Assembly: GCA_030765455.1 (NCBI GenBank)
Contig: JAVCCM010000008.1
Coordinates: 1 to 64,000, forward strand
Direction of reading: 5' to 3'
Length of the DNA stretch: 64,000 bases
Origin: Candidatus Electryonea clarkiae
GTDB lineage: Bacteria; Electryoneota; Electryoneia; Electryoneales; Electryoneaceae
This document shows, in pieces, positions 52,255 to 60,780 of the stretch. Made by a program: the position numbers and the translations under genes. The notes beneath the pieces were generated by a model. It ran no database searches and was not told the DNA's origin. It saw only the letters and a program-made list of their open reading frames with translations. How positions within the stretch are numbered: the first letter of the stretch is position 1; every line of letters starts with the position of its first letter.

Positions 52255-54999
52255 ATGTTACGCTGGTTACTAAGTATTATTTTTCTTGTGATTATTTGCA
52301 CAAACAGTTGGGCTCTTTCAACTTCACCTCTTGGAATGTCAATTGATTACGATACCTTATTAGGGGCTGGTTCTGATGTTGATATTGAGATTGATTTAGA
52401 AGCTTTTGATGATGTTGACAATGTTGTGATCACTGTCAAATTGACCGATCCGAAAGGAACGGCAACCATTGATCAATCAATAGTTTCTATAGGTAAGATG
52501 GATTCTTCAGATCAGAATACGAATACCTGTACTATAGAACCGCCTTTGATGTTCGATGGCAGGATAAATATCCTTGCCAGCGGTGAGATATATGGCTACC
52601 AGGTTTCTTGTGTTGAAGAGATTCTTTTAGATTCCAAGGCAGATGGAATGCATCTTGTTGGAATTCGTGAGAGGGAAAACAATCCATATATTTATCCGGT
52701 TCCTCTTAATGATTATAATCCTGAACCACTAACTGTTATAACAGTCCCGGCAACAATCCATGATGTTAATGATGACACAATCGCAATACCCGAACCTAAT
52801 CTTGATGATTTATTTGTAATAGGTGAACCGAGGGGAGAGCTGGATGAGGATACACTTGGGATATTCAATGTACAACTCACCTTCGAAGGTCAATTGGAAT
52901 GGACATCTTATTTTGATGACGAGCAGTTGAGGCCATTCTGCAATATTCGCATACATATATACAATTATGATACAGGATGGATATCTCGTCAGCACTGGTC
53001 AGGATATGCAGATGAAAATGGTGAATACAGTATCCAGACTGAAGCAGGGGGAGATATTTTGGCATTCAGGCTTGATGACGAAAATGATCCAATCGCACAT
53101 TTCCGAGTTGAGATTGAATTTAGAGATCAAGAGAACAATAGAATTACAGGGGAAGAAGATGTACCGATAGACTTAATTATCGGATATGGATGCTATCAAC
53201 CGGGATTCAATACTACAAGGAATATTGGTTATTTAGTTAATCGGGATGCTCGTCCAGATTTACTAGAACTTTCCAGTATGTGGACAGCGTTGTGGGATGC
53301 AAAGAATTTCGCTTATTCTATAAACCAGTTTCAAAGAACCGTGCGAGTTAAACACGTTATGAATGATGAAACCTATACTAACCACCCACGTGCTAATGGA
53401 TATTATAATCGTGTTACTTATCCTGATCGAATAAATGTTAAGGTAGGTGAGACTAATTCTGATAGAACATTACTGCATGAATATGGTCATCTTTATCAGC
53501 ATTGGCATTTTGAAGATTGGCCTTGGGACGATTATGATAGCGATTATTATCGGCATTTACCCTCGAACGAATGGACAGCAATGTTAGAAGGTTTTGCTGA
53601 CTTTTACTTTTGTCTAGCTACTCTTTATAGTGAATATAATACTAGTGCTTATTATTATGGTCATGATCTTGGAGAGGATAACAGAGATTGGGTTCCAGAA
53701 GATGGACCAGAAGTTATCCATAGTGTAGTAAATCTCTGGTGGGATCTGGTTGATTTAGATAATGATTTATTTTTAGAGCCACCGGAGCCACCTCCTTCTT
53801 GTGGAGACGGTAAAGATGATTATAATGGTTTCTCTGATAGAATAAATATGGGGTACGAGTATTTTTTCGAAGTACTTGATTATCTCTCTGATCTTGATGA
53901 AGGTCATGATTTTTGGGATCACCCACTGGAAGAAATGGAAGCCTATCTTATTTCTGACTTTCAATATACAGGAGATGCCGATTATTATATCCAGCAAGTA
54001 TTCGAAATGAATGGTATGGATTGGGATCCTCTTGATCATGATCCTTCATTCACCGACATCGGACTCGTTTATGCGCCTACAACATGGCTTTGGAGGCAAC
54101 TAATCAATACAACATTTTACGTTAACTATAGTCCACAACAAGTGTGGCAGGATTATGAATATACATGGCACTATCGAGTACCAGATGCCGATTGGATAGA
54201 ATTCGGCGTAAACTACCATCGTGCGAGTTTAAATAATATCGAGATGCTTTATAGTCACCTTGATATAAAGTGCAAAGTAGAATCCCAATTAACTCAAGAT
54301 TATGGTGAAACGACACATAGAATAGTAAGAATCTTTCCTCCTTTGTATCATCCGGAAAACGTGACACTGGATTATGGTGTGGAAAATCATGTCAGAATAT
54401 CTTGGGATATGGTTCATACAAGCGATGATCTTGCAGGTTATTTGGTTACTCGCAATACTGGTAATGGAGAAGATGAAATTTCCGATTTTTTGGATTCGGA
54501 TGTTCTTCAATACGTTGATCTCAATTATTATTTATGCGGAAATGGTGATGACCCCGGTGCTATAAGGGGAGATTACCGTGTTTATTCGTTTGAAATAGAT
54601 AGCCTCGGTTGTCCTGCATATCCTGATGAAGAGCCAGACTGTGTTAGCGGTTGGATTTCAACAGAACCACATGTTTATGGTGGGCTTCCTAAGCGAACTG
54701 TAACGAAAATAGAACCTATCCCCAATGATTATGAATTTCTAAAAATGTATCCTAATCCATTCAATGCAACAATAAACGTTCCTATTGCATTACCAGAGGA
54801 TAACAAAGTAAATATCGCGATTTTCAATATCAAAGGACAAAAAATCATTACTCTGGCAGACAACGAATTCCAGGCAGGTTATCATAATCTATCTTGGAAT
54901 AGTAATTCCAAAGAGGGATTTGCGTCTTCAGGAATTTACTTCGTGGTTATGAAATCCTCTGAATTCATGGATACTCAAAAAATCTTATTAATCAAGTAG
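52255..54999 (+). CDS. T9SS-sorted protein with gluzincin-type metalloprotease motif
   Basis: 914 residues with signal peptide (1-20). Residues 20-330 are beta-sandwich-like, with a transthyretin-like stretch ('RIHIYNYDTGWISRQHWSG', 'ADENGEYSI'). A zinc motif HEYGH (408-412) is followed 33 residues on by E445 in 'LEGFADF', the HExxH...E layout of gluzincins, so secreted proteolysis is likely. A fibronectin-like part ('DDLAGYLVTRNTG') precedes the T9SS tail (YPNPFNATI ... 'FNIKGQKIITL' ... 'SSGIYFVVM' ... KILLIK). Not assignable to a named peptidase family. A terminator follows. Confidence 0.8.
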   Translation: MLRWLLSIIFLVIICTNSWALSTSPLGMSIDYDTLLGAGSDVDIEIDLEAFDDVDNVVITVKLTDPKGTATIDQSIVSIGKMDSSDQNTNTCTIEPPLMFDGRINILASGEIYGYQVSCVEEILLDSKADGMHLVGIRERENNPYIYPVPLNDYNPEPLTVITVPATIHDVNDDTIAIPEPNLDDLFVIGEPRGELDEDTLGIFNVQLTFEGQLEWTSYFDDEQLRPFCNIRIHIYNYDTGWISRQHWSGYADENGEYSIQTEAGGDILAFRLDDENDPIAHFRVEIEFRDQENNRITGEEDVPIDLIIGYGCYQPGFNTTRNIGYLVNRDARPDLLELSSMWTALWDAKNFAYSINQFQRTVRVKHVMNDETYTNHPRANGYYNRVTYPDRINVKVGETNSDRTLLHEYGHLYQHWHFEDWPWDDYDSDYYRHLPSNEWTAMLEGFADFYFCLATLYSEYNTSAYYYGHDLGEDNRDWVPEDGPEVIHSVVNLWWDLVDLDNDLFLEPPEPPPSCGDGKDDYNGFSDRINMGYEYFFEVLDYLSDLDEGHDFWDHPLEEMEAYLISDFQYTGDADYYIQQVFEMNGMDWDPLDHDPSFTDIGLVYAPTTWLWRQLINTTFYVNYSPQQVWQDYEYTWHYRVPDADWIEFGVNYHRASLNNIEMLYSHLDIKCKVESQLTQDYGETTHRIVRIFPPLYHPENVTLDYGVENHVRISWDMVHTSDDLAGYLVTRNTGNGEDEISDFLDSDVLQYVDLNYYLCGNGDDPGAIRGDYRVYSFEIDSLGCPAYPDEEPDCVSGWISTEPHVYGGLPKRTVTKIEPIPNDYEFLKMYPNPFNATINVPIALPEDNKVNIAIFNIKGQKIITLADNEFQAGYHNLSWNSNSKEGFASSGIYFVVMKSSEFMDTQKILLIK

Positions 55000-55079
55000 A
55001 AGGAGATCAACCTCAATATTATTTTGAAAGTTGTCCTCTGGCGCACACAAATGGAATTAATAATTCCACACTAAATTTC

Positions 55080-55116
55080 AACCCCGGTTCATTATCATGA
55101 TGAGACCGGGGTTTTC
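55080..55116 (+). terminator. Intrinsic terminator after the T9SS protease gene
   Basis: AACCCCGGT and ACCGGGGTT pair across a loop that itself can pair (ATCATGAT), followed by TTCTCCT. About 80 bases after the stop codon. Confidence 0.6.
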
Positions 55117-55132
55117 TCCTCTTGTTGCCGGG

Positions 55133-55182
55133 AACCCATGTTTGTTCATCAAACATGGGTTATCTTATTTCTTTTCAACCCA
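55133..55182. repeat. Short non-autonomous relative of the RAYT element
   Basis: Hairpin AACCCATGTTTG/CAAACATGGGTT (55133-55161) followed by TATCTTATTTCTTTTCAACC. The hairpin matches the one at 4039-4061 and the tail matches the left edge of the RAYT element (3424-3443). A lone CAAGCTAAAGCTTG palindrome follows at 55274. Confidence 0.7.
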
Positions 55183-55346
55183 TTATTACATATCCATCCC
55201 TCAGGTTTTTTGATCAGATCTTATACAAGTTGCTTTCAAAGGATGATCTTTAAACTCACGTACTAACGCCAGCAAGCTAAAGCTTGTACTCTATACCTGA
55301 CTGTTTGAAAGATACGTAACTGTTTGAAAGCAAATTGATATTACCA

Positions 55347-55766
55347 TTATAAATTTGTCATGAGTTCTTCTCCGGTAATAAGGACAATCCTCTCGATTTT
55401 CGCTAATTCAATGAGTTCAGGGGTAAATCCGGCTGCACTGAATAGTACAAAATGTAGATCACCATCTATTTGTTCAGGCAAATACCGGACTTTCTGTTTC
55501 ATTTTTTTAAGAACATTAATTCCTACAGGCGATTTCCACCATTTGCATTCTCCAACTAAGAAACTCTGCTCACTTTTGCTGAAGACTTCGGCAATGAGAT
55601 CAAACTCTCCGGCGAAAAACTTTCGTAAACCACCAGACTCCTCGCTTTCGGCGTCCATGTCATTCATAAATTAATAGATAAGGGCGATAGTGATCTGCTC
55701 GACCTGGCTTTTTGGATCGGGCACTTTGCCGACGAGAATATCGCGAGCGGTGTCGGTGTCCAGCAT
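55347..55766 (-). pseudogene. Chimeric remnant: hsdM start fused to DUF234-type C-terminus
   Basis: From ATG 55766 the frame reads like the N-terminus of a type I methyltransferase HsdM ('ARDILVGKVPDPKSQVEQI', 'TIALIY'), hits TAA at 55671-55673, and continues in the same frame as HsdM ('MNDMDAESEESGGLRKFFAGEF'). From there it becomes 'DLIAEVFSKSEQSFLVGECKW', the C-terminal nuclease-like DUF234 domain of archaeal-type AAA ATPases, running to the end at 55347. The switch falls on G-E-F, present in both families. A short internal deletion near codon 7 is also likely. Not a working methylase. Confidence 0.75.
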
Positions 55767-55772
55767 AGTTGG

Positions 55773-56597
55773 TTATTCTTTGATTTGTTTCAGCGTGGGT
55801 ACTGAGGCGAGTACCTTCATCTGCCGGATGGCGATTTCGTTGAGGCGTTTTAAACGTTCCCCTTGTGACAGCCCCAAATGAATAAGTTCGGCGTTCATGC
55901 TTTCGATATTAGCAAGCACCAAAAGTTGATCGATGGAAGAATACTCGCGCATATTTCCTTCAAGATCAGGATTGTTAGTCCGCCACTGCCCGGCGGTCTG
56001 ACCGAAAAGGGCAACATTGAGAATGTCCGCTTCGCTGGCATAGGTGATGGCAGCTTGCGCCGGTGTAACTTCGGTTGGAATCAGGTGCGCCTGAATAGCG
56101 TCCGTGTGGATGCGATAGTTGAGTTTGGCAAGTGTACGGTTAAGGTTCCACTCAAGGGACAGGCGGTTGTTTTCTTCATCCTTAAGACGCTGAAATTCTC
56201 TGATGAGGTAAATCTTGAATTCCGGACTGATCCACATGCCGAATTCAAATGCAATATCTTTATGCGCGTAAGTGCCGCCGTATCGCCCGGCTGTTGCTTT
56301 CAAGCCTATGGCACGAGTTTTATTAACCCACTCCTTGACGCTAATCTTATAGTTGTTTAGTCCCGCCCGGTTTCTAATTGTGGCGAATTCGCCATAATTA
56401 AAATCAGGATTGTAAACGCTCTCCCAGATGCCAAGAAACTCGACAGTGTTGCGATTTCTCAGCCAGTCGGAAATAAAAAATTCACCGTCTTTCGCTTTTA
56501 ACATATCCGTCAGGGAAATGTAGTCTCCCTGAGGTTGCGACAGGATCGTTATCTCTGTTCCCTGAACTGCTATAATTGATTTTCCGGTCTTGCTCAT
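55773..56597 (-). CDS. KilA-N domain protein
   Basis: 274 residues, apparently intact. The KilA-N DNA-binding domain spans about 10-125 ('GDYISLTDMLKAKDGEFFISDWLRN', 'NRAGLNNYKISVKEW', 'GRYGGTYAHKDIAFEFGMWIS'), followed by helical 'FKIYLIREFQRLKDEE' and a C-terminal part ending 'VLASVPTLKQIKE'. Such proteins often sit within type I restriction-modification operons and phages; function there is unknown. A strong GAGGAG site precedes the start, inside the hsdR remnant. It lies between the hsdR and hsdM remnants. Confidence 0.9.
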   Translation of the reverse strand: MSKTGKSIIAVQGTEITILSQPQGDYISLTDMLKAKDGEFFISDWLRNRNTVEFLGIWESVYNPDFNYGEFATIRNRAGLNNYKISVKEWVNKTRAIGLKATAGRYGGTYAHKDIAFEFGMWISPEFKIYLIREFQRLKDEENNRLSLEWNLNRTLAKLNYRIHTDAIQAHLIPTEVTPAQAAITYASEADILNVALFGQTAGQWRTNNPDLEGNMREYSSIDQLLVLANIESMNAELIHLGLSQGERLKRLNEIAIRQMKVLASVPTLKQIKE

Positions 56598-56599
56598 TA

Positions 56600-56707
56600 T
56601 TACTCCTCTATGCAGATATTGGCAGGTTTGTTTTTCTCAGGAAAGAAACGCCACCCTGATTTTTCGAGGAGCTTGTTTATCTTTATGCGAGCTGTTGCTT
56701 CTTTCAT
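56600..56707 (-). pseudogene. hsdR 5' remnant (35 codons)
   Basis: From ATG 56707 the frame 'MKEATARIKINKLLEKSGWR' onward repeats the N-terminus of the hsdR gene at 62738, then stops at TAA 56602. The 122 bp 56606-56727 match 62718-62839 in inverted orientation with six mismatches, including the sequence before the ATG. The remaining hsdR is gone and the KilA-N gene follows directly. Confidence 0.9.
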
Positions 56708-56984
56708 GTGAAAATTGTTCTCCAGAGATAGTAAATGCAAACATCCTTGATGATATTCAGATAAAAATAGGTATCATAAAATACAACACAGTTTTTTCTC
56801 AAACAATACGGAATCAAGCGCTCACATCATTATGGGACTTAATTACTCTCCTGTAAGATGATCACTGTAAATCATTGAGGGGCTCTTTCTTTTGTTGCCT
56901 TGATTGTTATTAAGTTGTATTTTTGCTGTTTCCAATTGGGTTTCAACCTGCCTGTATTGTGTTACATGAAATGAGGGAGAAGGA

Positions 56985-58583
56985 ATGAAGTTTAATATTT
57001 ACAATAACCAGTTGATAGCAGCGATCATCTTATTATTGTTTATGTCTGTATGCAGTATTCCATGCCTGGCATCGGATGACAAGGCTTTAGACGAAATAGA
57101 ACATGTCTCCGACAATGAATCTGCTGTGGAACACGAAACGCACGATACTCATGCTGTTACTTCTGACGAAAAGCATGGTGGTGGTCATGATGATCATGGA
57201 ACGAAAAGTGGTAAGGGTCACAGCTCATTAGGTAAATCCTTGCCGATATGGAGCGCAATACCGTTCGTCGGAATCCTTCTTTCGATTGCATTACTTCCCT
57301 TATTTGCGCCTCGTTTCTGGCATCATCATTTTCCAAAGATTTCAGCATTCTGGGCTGTGCTGTTTGCTGTCCCGTTTTTGATCGCGTATAAGAGTGGTGG
57401 GCTCTATGAGATAATGCATATTTACATTGCTGATTATATACCATTTATCATTTTATTGTGGGGATTGTATGCTGCATCCGGAGGAATCCTACTCAGGGGA
57501 ACCCTGATAGGAACTCCCGTCGTTAACCTAGTCCTGCTTCTTATTGGTACAATTCTCGCTTCCTGGATAGGGACTACCGGTGCCTCTATGATCCTGATTC
57601 GTCCTGTTCTGAAGGCGAACAAGAGCCGGTCCAACAAAATGCACGTGGTGATTTTCTTTATATTCCTTGTCAGCAATATCGGGGGATCTTTGACTCCCTT
57701 GGGCGATCCACCGCTATTCCTTGGATTTCTTCATGGGGTACCATTTTTCTGGACGCTTAACCTGCTTCCACACATGGGTTTAGCGGCAGGTTGGCTGCTC
57801 CTGTTATTCTTCCTAATGGATTCATTTTTATTCAGGAAGGATAAGGATAAATTTAAAGAACTTGCGAACATGGATCGTGAACCTCTGAAACTCGAAGGAC
57901 TTCACAACCTTATCTTTTTTGCCGGAATTATGGGAGCAGTTCTGTTCAGCGGGATGGTTCAGCTTAAAGTATTTAACGTAATGGGAGTACATTTACCGCT
58001 TCAAAATATTATACGCGACCTGTTTATTGTTCTTATGGTTTATCTCTCAGTAAAGACTACCAAAACTAAGATACGCAAGGACAACAGTTTTACCTGGTTT
58101 CCCATCAAGGAAGTGGCATATTTATTTGCAGGTATCTTCATGACGATCATTCCGGCGCTTGCGATGTTACGCGCAGGAACTGAGGGTGGTCTCGGTTTTA
58201 TAGTGGATTTCGTGAAAGAGCCAATACATTATTTCTGGATTACTGGTGCTCTCTCAAGTTTCCTTGATAATGCTCCCACTTACTTAACGTTCTACAACCT
58301 GGCACAGGGGAGAATTGGAATAGATGATTTTATGGTTAACCAGATTTTGACGGAATCCGTTCAACATCCAATGTCAAATACTTTCATCCAATATTTGAAA
58401 GCGATCTCGGCTGGAGCGGTATTCTTTGGCGCTATGACATACATAGGTAATGCACCTAACTTCATGGTTCGCAGTATTGCTGAGGAAAGCGGTTTGAAAA
58501 TGCCGAGTTTCTTTGGTTATATGCTTTGGTCAATCGCAATTCTTGTTCCGTTATTTATTGTAGTAACCTGGGTCTTTATCTAA
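56985..58583 (+). CDS. NhaD-type sodium:proton antiporter (CitMHS/IT superfamily)
   Basis: 532 residues. A signal-like first segment (11-29) is followed by a polar, histidine-rich stretch (40-80, eight His in 41 residues) and then about 11 membrane segments. Family landmarks: 'LIGTILASWIGTTGASMILIRPVLKAN', 'SNIGGSLTPLGDPPLFLGFL', 'GALSSFLDNAPTYLTFYNLA' and 'ISAGAVFFGAMTYIGNAPNFMVRSIAE'. Exchanges Na+ for H+ at the inner membrane. The universal stress gene 30 bp on is probably in the same operon. Confidence 0.92.
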   Translation: MKFNIYNNQLIAAIILLLFMSVCSIPCLASDDKALDEIEHVSDNESAVEHETHDTHAVTSDEKHGGGHDDHGTKSGKGHSSLGKSLPIWSAIPFVGILLSIALLPLFAPRFWHHHFPKISAFWAVLFAVPFLIAYKSGGLYEIMHIYIADYIPFIILLWGLYAASGGILLRGTLIGTPVVNLVLLLIGTILASWIGTTGASMILIRPVLKANKSRSNKMHVVIFFIFLVSNIGGSLTPLGDPPLFLGFLHGVPFFWTLNLLPHMGLAAGWLLLLFFLMDSFLFRKDKDKFKELANMDREPLKLEGLHNLIFFAGIMGAVLFSGMVQLKVFNVMGVHLPLQNIIRDLFIVLMVYLSVKTTKTKIRKDNSFTWFPIKEVAYLFAGIFMTIIPALAMLRAGTEGGLGFIVDFVKEPIHYFWITGALSSFLDNAPTYLTFYNLAQGRIGIDDFMVNQILTESVQHPMSNTFIQYLKAISAGAVFFGAMTYIGNAPNFMVRSIAEESGLKMPSFFGYMLWSIAILVPLFIVVTWVFI

Positions 58584-58613
58584 AACACAATAGCTGGTGT
58601 AGGTGGAGGGAAA

Positions 58614-59063
58614 ATGTTTCAACATATTATGTTTCCAACTGATACTTCAGAGATCTCGAATGCAGGATTTAATGTTGCCCTGAATCTTCAAAAAAGGTAC
58701 GGCGGTAAAATTACCATCCTGAATGTTCATGATGAGTTTATGTCAAAAGAGGAGATGCAATATCTTCGAGTCAGTCAGCAGCAATATGAGGAGTTTATTC
58801 GAGAACGTGCAGTATTAAGCCGTGATAAAATTGCAGAGATGCTGAAGAAACATGATGCTGAAGATGTATGCGACATTCTCTTGCGCAAAGGCAAACCACG
58901 GCAAGTAATTACAGAAGTGGCGGACACAATTGAGGCTGATTTAATTGTAATGTCCTCTCAGGGCAGATCATGTTTTTCTGATCAGATTATTGGTTCGGTA
59001 GCGGAGCACGTTGTTAGACAGGCAAAAATGCCCGTGCTCGTTGTAAAAGTCGAGAAAAATTGA
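58614..59063 (+). CDS. Universal stress protein (UspA family)
   Basis: 149 residues, one Usp domain: 'MFPTDTSEISNAGFNVALNL' start, 'KITILNVHDEF', 'EADLIVMSSQGRSCFSD' and 'GSVAEHVVRQAKMPVLVVK'. The ATP-binding loop G-x2-G-x9-G-S is incomplete (second G is C), so ATP binding is uncertain. Coupled to the antiporter gene; such Usps often regulate adjacent transporters. Confidence 0.93.
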   Translation: MFQHIMFPTDTSEISNAGFNVALNLQKRYGGKITILNVHDEFMSKEEMQYLRVSQQQYEEFIRERAVLSRDKIAEMLKKHDAEDVCDILLRKGKPRQVITEVADTIEADLIVMSSQGRSCFSDQIIGSVAEHVVRQAKMPVLVVKVEKN

Positions 59064-59097
59064 ATACCTCCTGAGACTTTTCAATTGACTTGAAATG

Positions 59098-59126
59098 TTG
59101 ACAATATTAAAACATCTATCTATATT
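59098..59126 (+). promoter_or_regulatory. Sigma-70 promoter for the tRNA cluster
   Basis: TTGACA, a 17-base spacer, then TATATT. It lies 135 bases before the first tRNA. A second TTGACA at 59233 with poor -10 is closer. Confidence 0.5.
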
Positions 59127-59260
59127 CTTGTCTCGTGAAAAAATGAGTTTTCGCATGTTATTTCAACTGGATAGAACTTAATTTTGTTAACATTACGTTC
59201 ATCTAATTGTCAATGAGATGATATCCAAAACTTGACAGGGGTGTTTTCCGACAAATAAAG

Positions 59261-59333
59261 GGGGCCTTAGCTCAGCTGGGAGAGCGCCTGAATGGCATTC
59301 AGGAGGTCAGCGGTTCGATCCCGCTAGGCTCCA
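59261..59333 (+). tRNA. tRNA-Ala (GGC)
   Basis: 73 bases folding as a full cloverleaf: acceptor GGGGCCT/AGGCTCC, anticodon stem CCTGA/TCAGG with loop ATGGCAT, T arm GGTTCGATCC. No CCA encoded. Confidence 0.97.
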
Positions 59334-59359
59334 CAATCTTAACGGGTAGGAGCTGTCAG

Positions 59360-59587
59360 GTGAAAGCGATTCTTGGAATATTCCTTTGTATAATATTATT
59401 TTTCTTTTTAGTGATGGGCAGGAGAGAGAAAAAACGTTATAAGAATTTGAGGAAGAAGATTGTAGATAGAGCAAAGGGTAGAGTTTTTGATTCGGTAGAT
59501 TATCCGGAAAATGTTTTAGATTTAAATGTAGATGACATCGAACCTGAAGAGAATTCAGATACGGTTCAGGATAATACGACTAATTAA
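59360..59587 (+). CDS. Small single-pass membrane protein between tRNA genes
   Basis: 75 residues from GTG 59360 with GGAG 9 bases before. One hydrophobic segment (3-19), then a very basic stretch (21-40, 'RREKKRYKNLRKKIVDR') and an acidic tail. Topology should place the charged part in the cytoplasm. No family recognised. Wedged between tRNA-Ala and tRNA-Gly, so perhaps cotranscribed with them. Confidence 0.55.
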   Translation: MKAILGIFLCIILFFFLVMGRREKKRYKNLRKKIVDRAKGRVFDSVDYPENVLDLNVDDIEPEENSDTVQDNTTN

Positions 59588-59650
59588 ACTCTTGCGGAGG
59601 CAAAGTCTTTATTTACATGTGATGAAATCTCATAATTATTTTCTATATTT

Positions 59651-59723
59651 GCGAGAGTAGCTCAGTTGGTAGAGCCCCACGTTGCCAACGTGGCTGTCGC
59701 CGGTTCGAGTCCGGTCTCTCGCC
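59651..59723 (+). tRNA. tRNA-Gly (GCC)
   Basis: Acceptor GCGAGAG/CTCTCGC, anticodon stem CCACG/CGTGG with loop TTGCCAA, T arm GGTTCGAGTCC. Full cloverleaf. Confidence 0.97.
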
Positions 59724-59804
59724 CATTTTTTTATCCCGGTGCAGATGAAATTATAGTTTGCATTGGATTTGGTTCAGGATGCGCTTTTAACCTTTGGCGA
59801 AACT

Positions 59805-59877
59805 GGCGGCGTGGCCAAGCGGCTAAGGCGAAGGTCTGCAAAACCTTTATTCCCCGGTTCGAATCCGGGCGCCGCCT
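59805..59877 (+). tRNA. tRNA-Cys (GCA)
   Basis: Acceptor GGCGGCG/CGCCGCC, anticodon loop CTGCAAA on stem AAGGT/ACCTT, T arm GGTTCGAATCC. Confidence 0.96.
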
Positions 59878-59952
59878 CAGCAGGAATTGTTCATTTTTAT
59901 GGTTATGGTCCTTGACCTGTTTGAAAGAACCTGAAGGTCTTGGCGTCGTTTC

Positions 59953-60036
59953 GCCGGGGTGGTGGAATGGCAGACACAGGAGACTTAAAATCTCCCGGGG
60001 CTTAGCCCTGTGCCGGTTCAAGTCCGGCTCCCGGCA
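59953..60036 (+). tRNA. tRNA-Leu (TAA)
   Basis: 84 bases with a long variable arm (CCCGGGGCTTAGCCCTGT). Acceptor GCCGGGG/TCCCGGC, anticodon stem GGAGA/TCTCC with loop CTTAAAA. Confidence 0.96.
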
Positions 60037-60098
60037 CTCTACAATGGAATTAACGATTTTTCGTTCTTTGGAAATTATTAGATGAATGAATTTTCCCA

Positions 60099-60174
60099 GG
60101 GCGATTAGCTCAGCTTTGGTTAGAGCGCTGTCTTGACATGGCAGAGGTCACTGGTTCGAGTCCAGTATCGCCCA
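60099..60174 (+). tRNA. tRNA-Val (GAC)
   Basis: 76 bases, acceptor GGGCGAT/ATCGCCC, anticodon stem CTGTC/GGCAG with loop TTGACAT, T arm TGGTTCGAGTCCA. Confidence 0.96.
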
Positions 60175-60210
60175 CTTTTTAATAGTTAAACAATAAAGGA
60201 GAAACCACAC

Positions 60211-60753
60211 ATCGCCACATTTAGAGATCGTAGCTCATCAAATCAACCCGCAGCACATCGGATTAATGAGCAGATTAAAGTGTCATCTGTAAGGCTCATC
60301 GGAGCTGAAGGAGATCAGGTAGGAATAGTTGATACGATAAAAGCGAGGAAACTCGCAGTAGAGAGTGGACTTGATCTTGTTGAAGTAGCGCCAAACGCTA
60401 AACCTCCCGTAGCAAGAATACTTGATTATGGGAAATTTCAATATGAGATCGCAAAACGAGAAAAAGCCAGCAGGAAAAAAGGACACCAGACACAAGTCAA
60501 ACGTATCAGGCTTTCACCGAAAATTGATGATCATGATTTTAATTTCAAATTAAAAGCTATCCGTCAGTTTATTGAAAACGGTGATAAGGCAAAAGTTACA
60601 TTGATCTTTAAAGGGCGAATGGTAACTCACAAGGAACTCGGTCGAGAGGTGATGGAAAAAATGGTGGAAGCTGTTTCGGATGTCGCCAAGGTAGAAGGTA
60701 GTATTCAGATGGAAGGTCCCCGGAACATGGTGATGACCTTGCAAAAGAAATAA
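60211..60753 (+). CDS. infC: Translation initiation factor IF-3 (AUC start)
   Basis: 180 residues when started at ATC 60211, 8 bases after AAAGGAG. IF-3 normally begins a few residues before 'RINEQI', here 'HRINEQIKV'; the GTG 60280 downstream would cut this conserved stretch off. Rare start codons in infC allow IF-3 to repress its own mRNA, as known in E. coli (AUU). The N-domain ('VRLIGAEGDQVGIVD'), linker ('KRIRLSPKIDDHD') and C-domain ('KVTLIFKGRMVTHKELG') are all present. Heads infC-rpmI-rplT. Confidence 0.93.
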   Translation: MATFRDRSSSNQPAAHRINEQIKVSSVRLIGAEGDQVGIVDTIKARKLAVESGLDLVEVAPNAKPPVARILDYGKFQYEIAKREKASRKKGHQTQVKRIRLSPKIDDHDFNFKLKAIRQFIENGDKAKVTLIFKGRMVTHKELGREVMEKMVEAVSDVAKVEGSIQMEGPRNMVMTLQKK

Positions 60754-60780
60754 ATAATTTAAGAACGGAAGAGGCAAGCT

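Noticed and set aside
56590-56856. 88-codon plus-strand frame
   Set aside because: Antisense to the hsdR remnant and its upstream region.
59666-60085. 139-codon frame across the tRNA genes
   Set aside because: It runs through three intact tRNA genes, so it cannot be a protein gene.
59261-60174. tRNA cluster as an integration site for an island
   Set aside because: I found no repeated tRNA 3' ends in the window and no integrase; the nearby genes are housekeeping.
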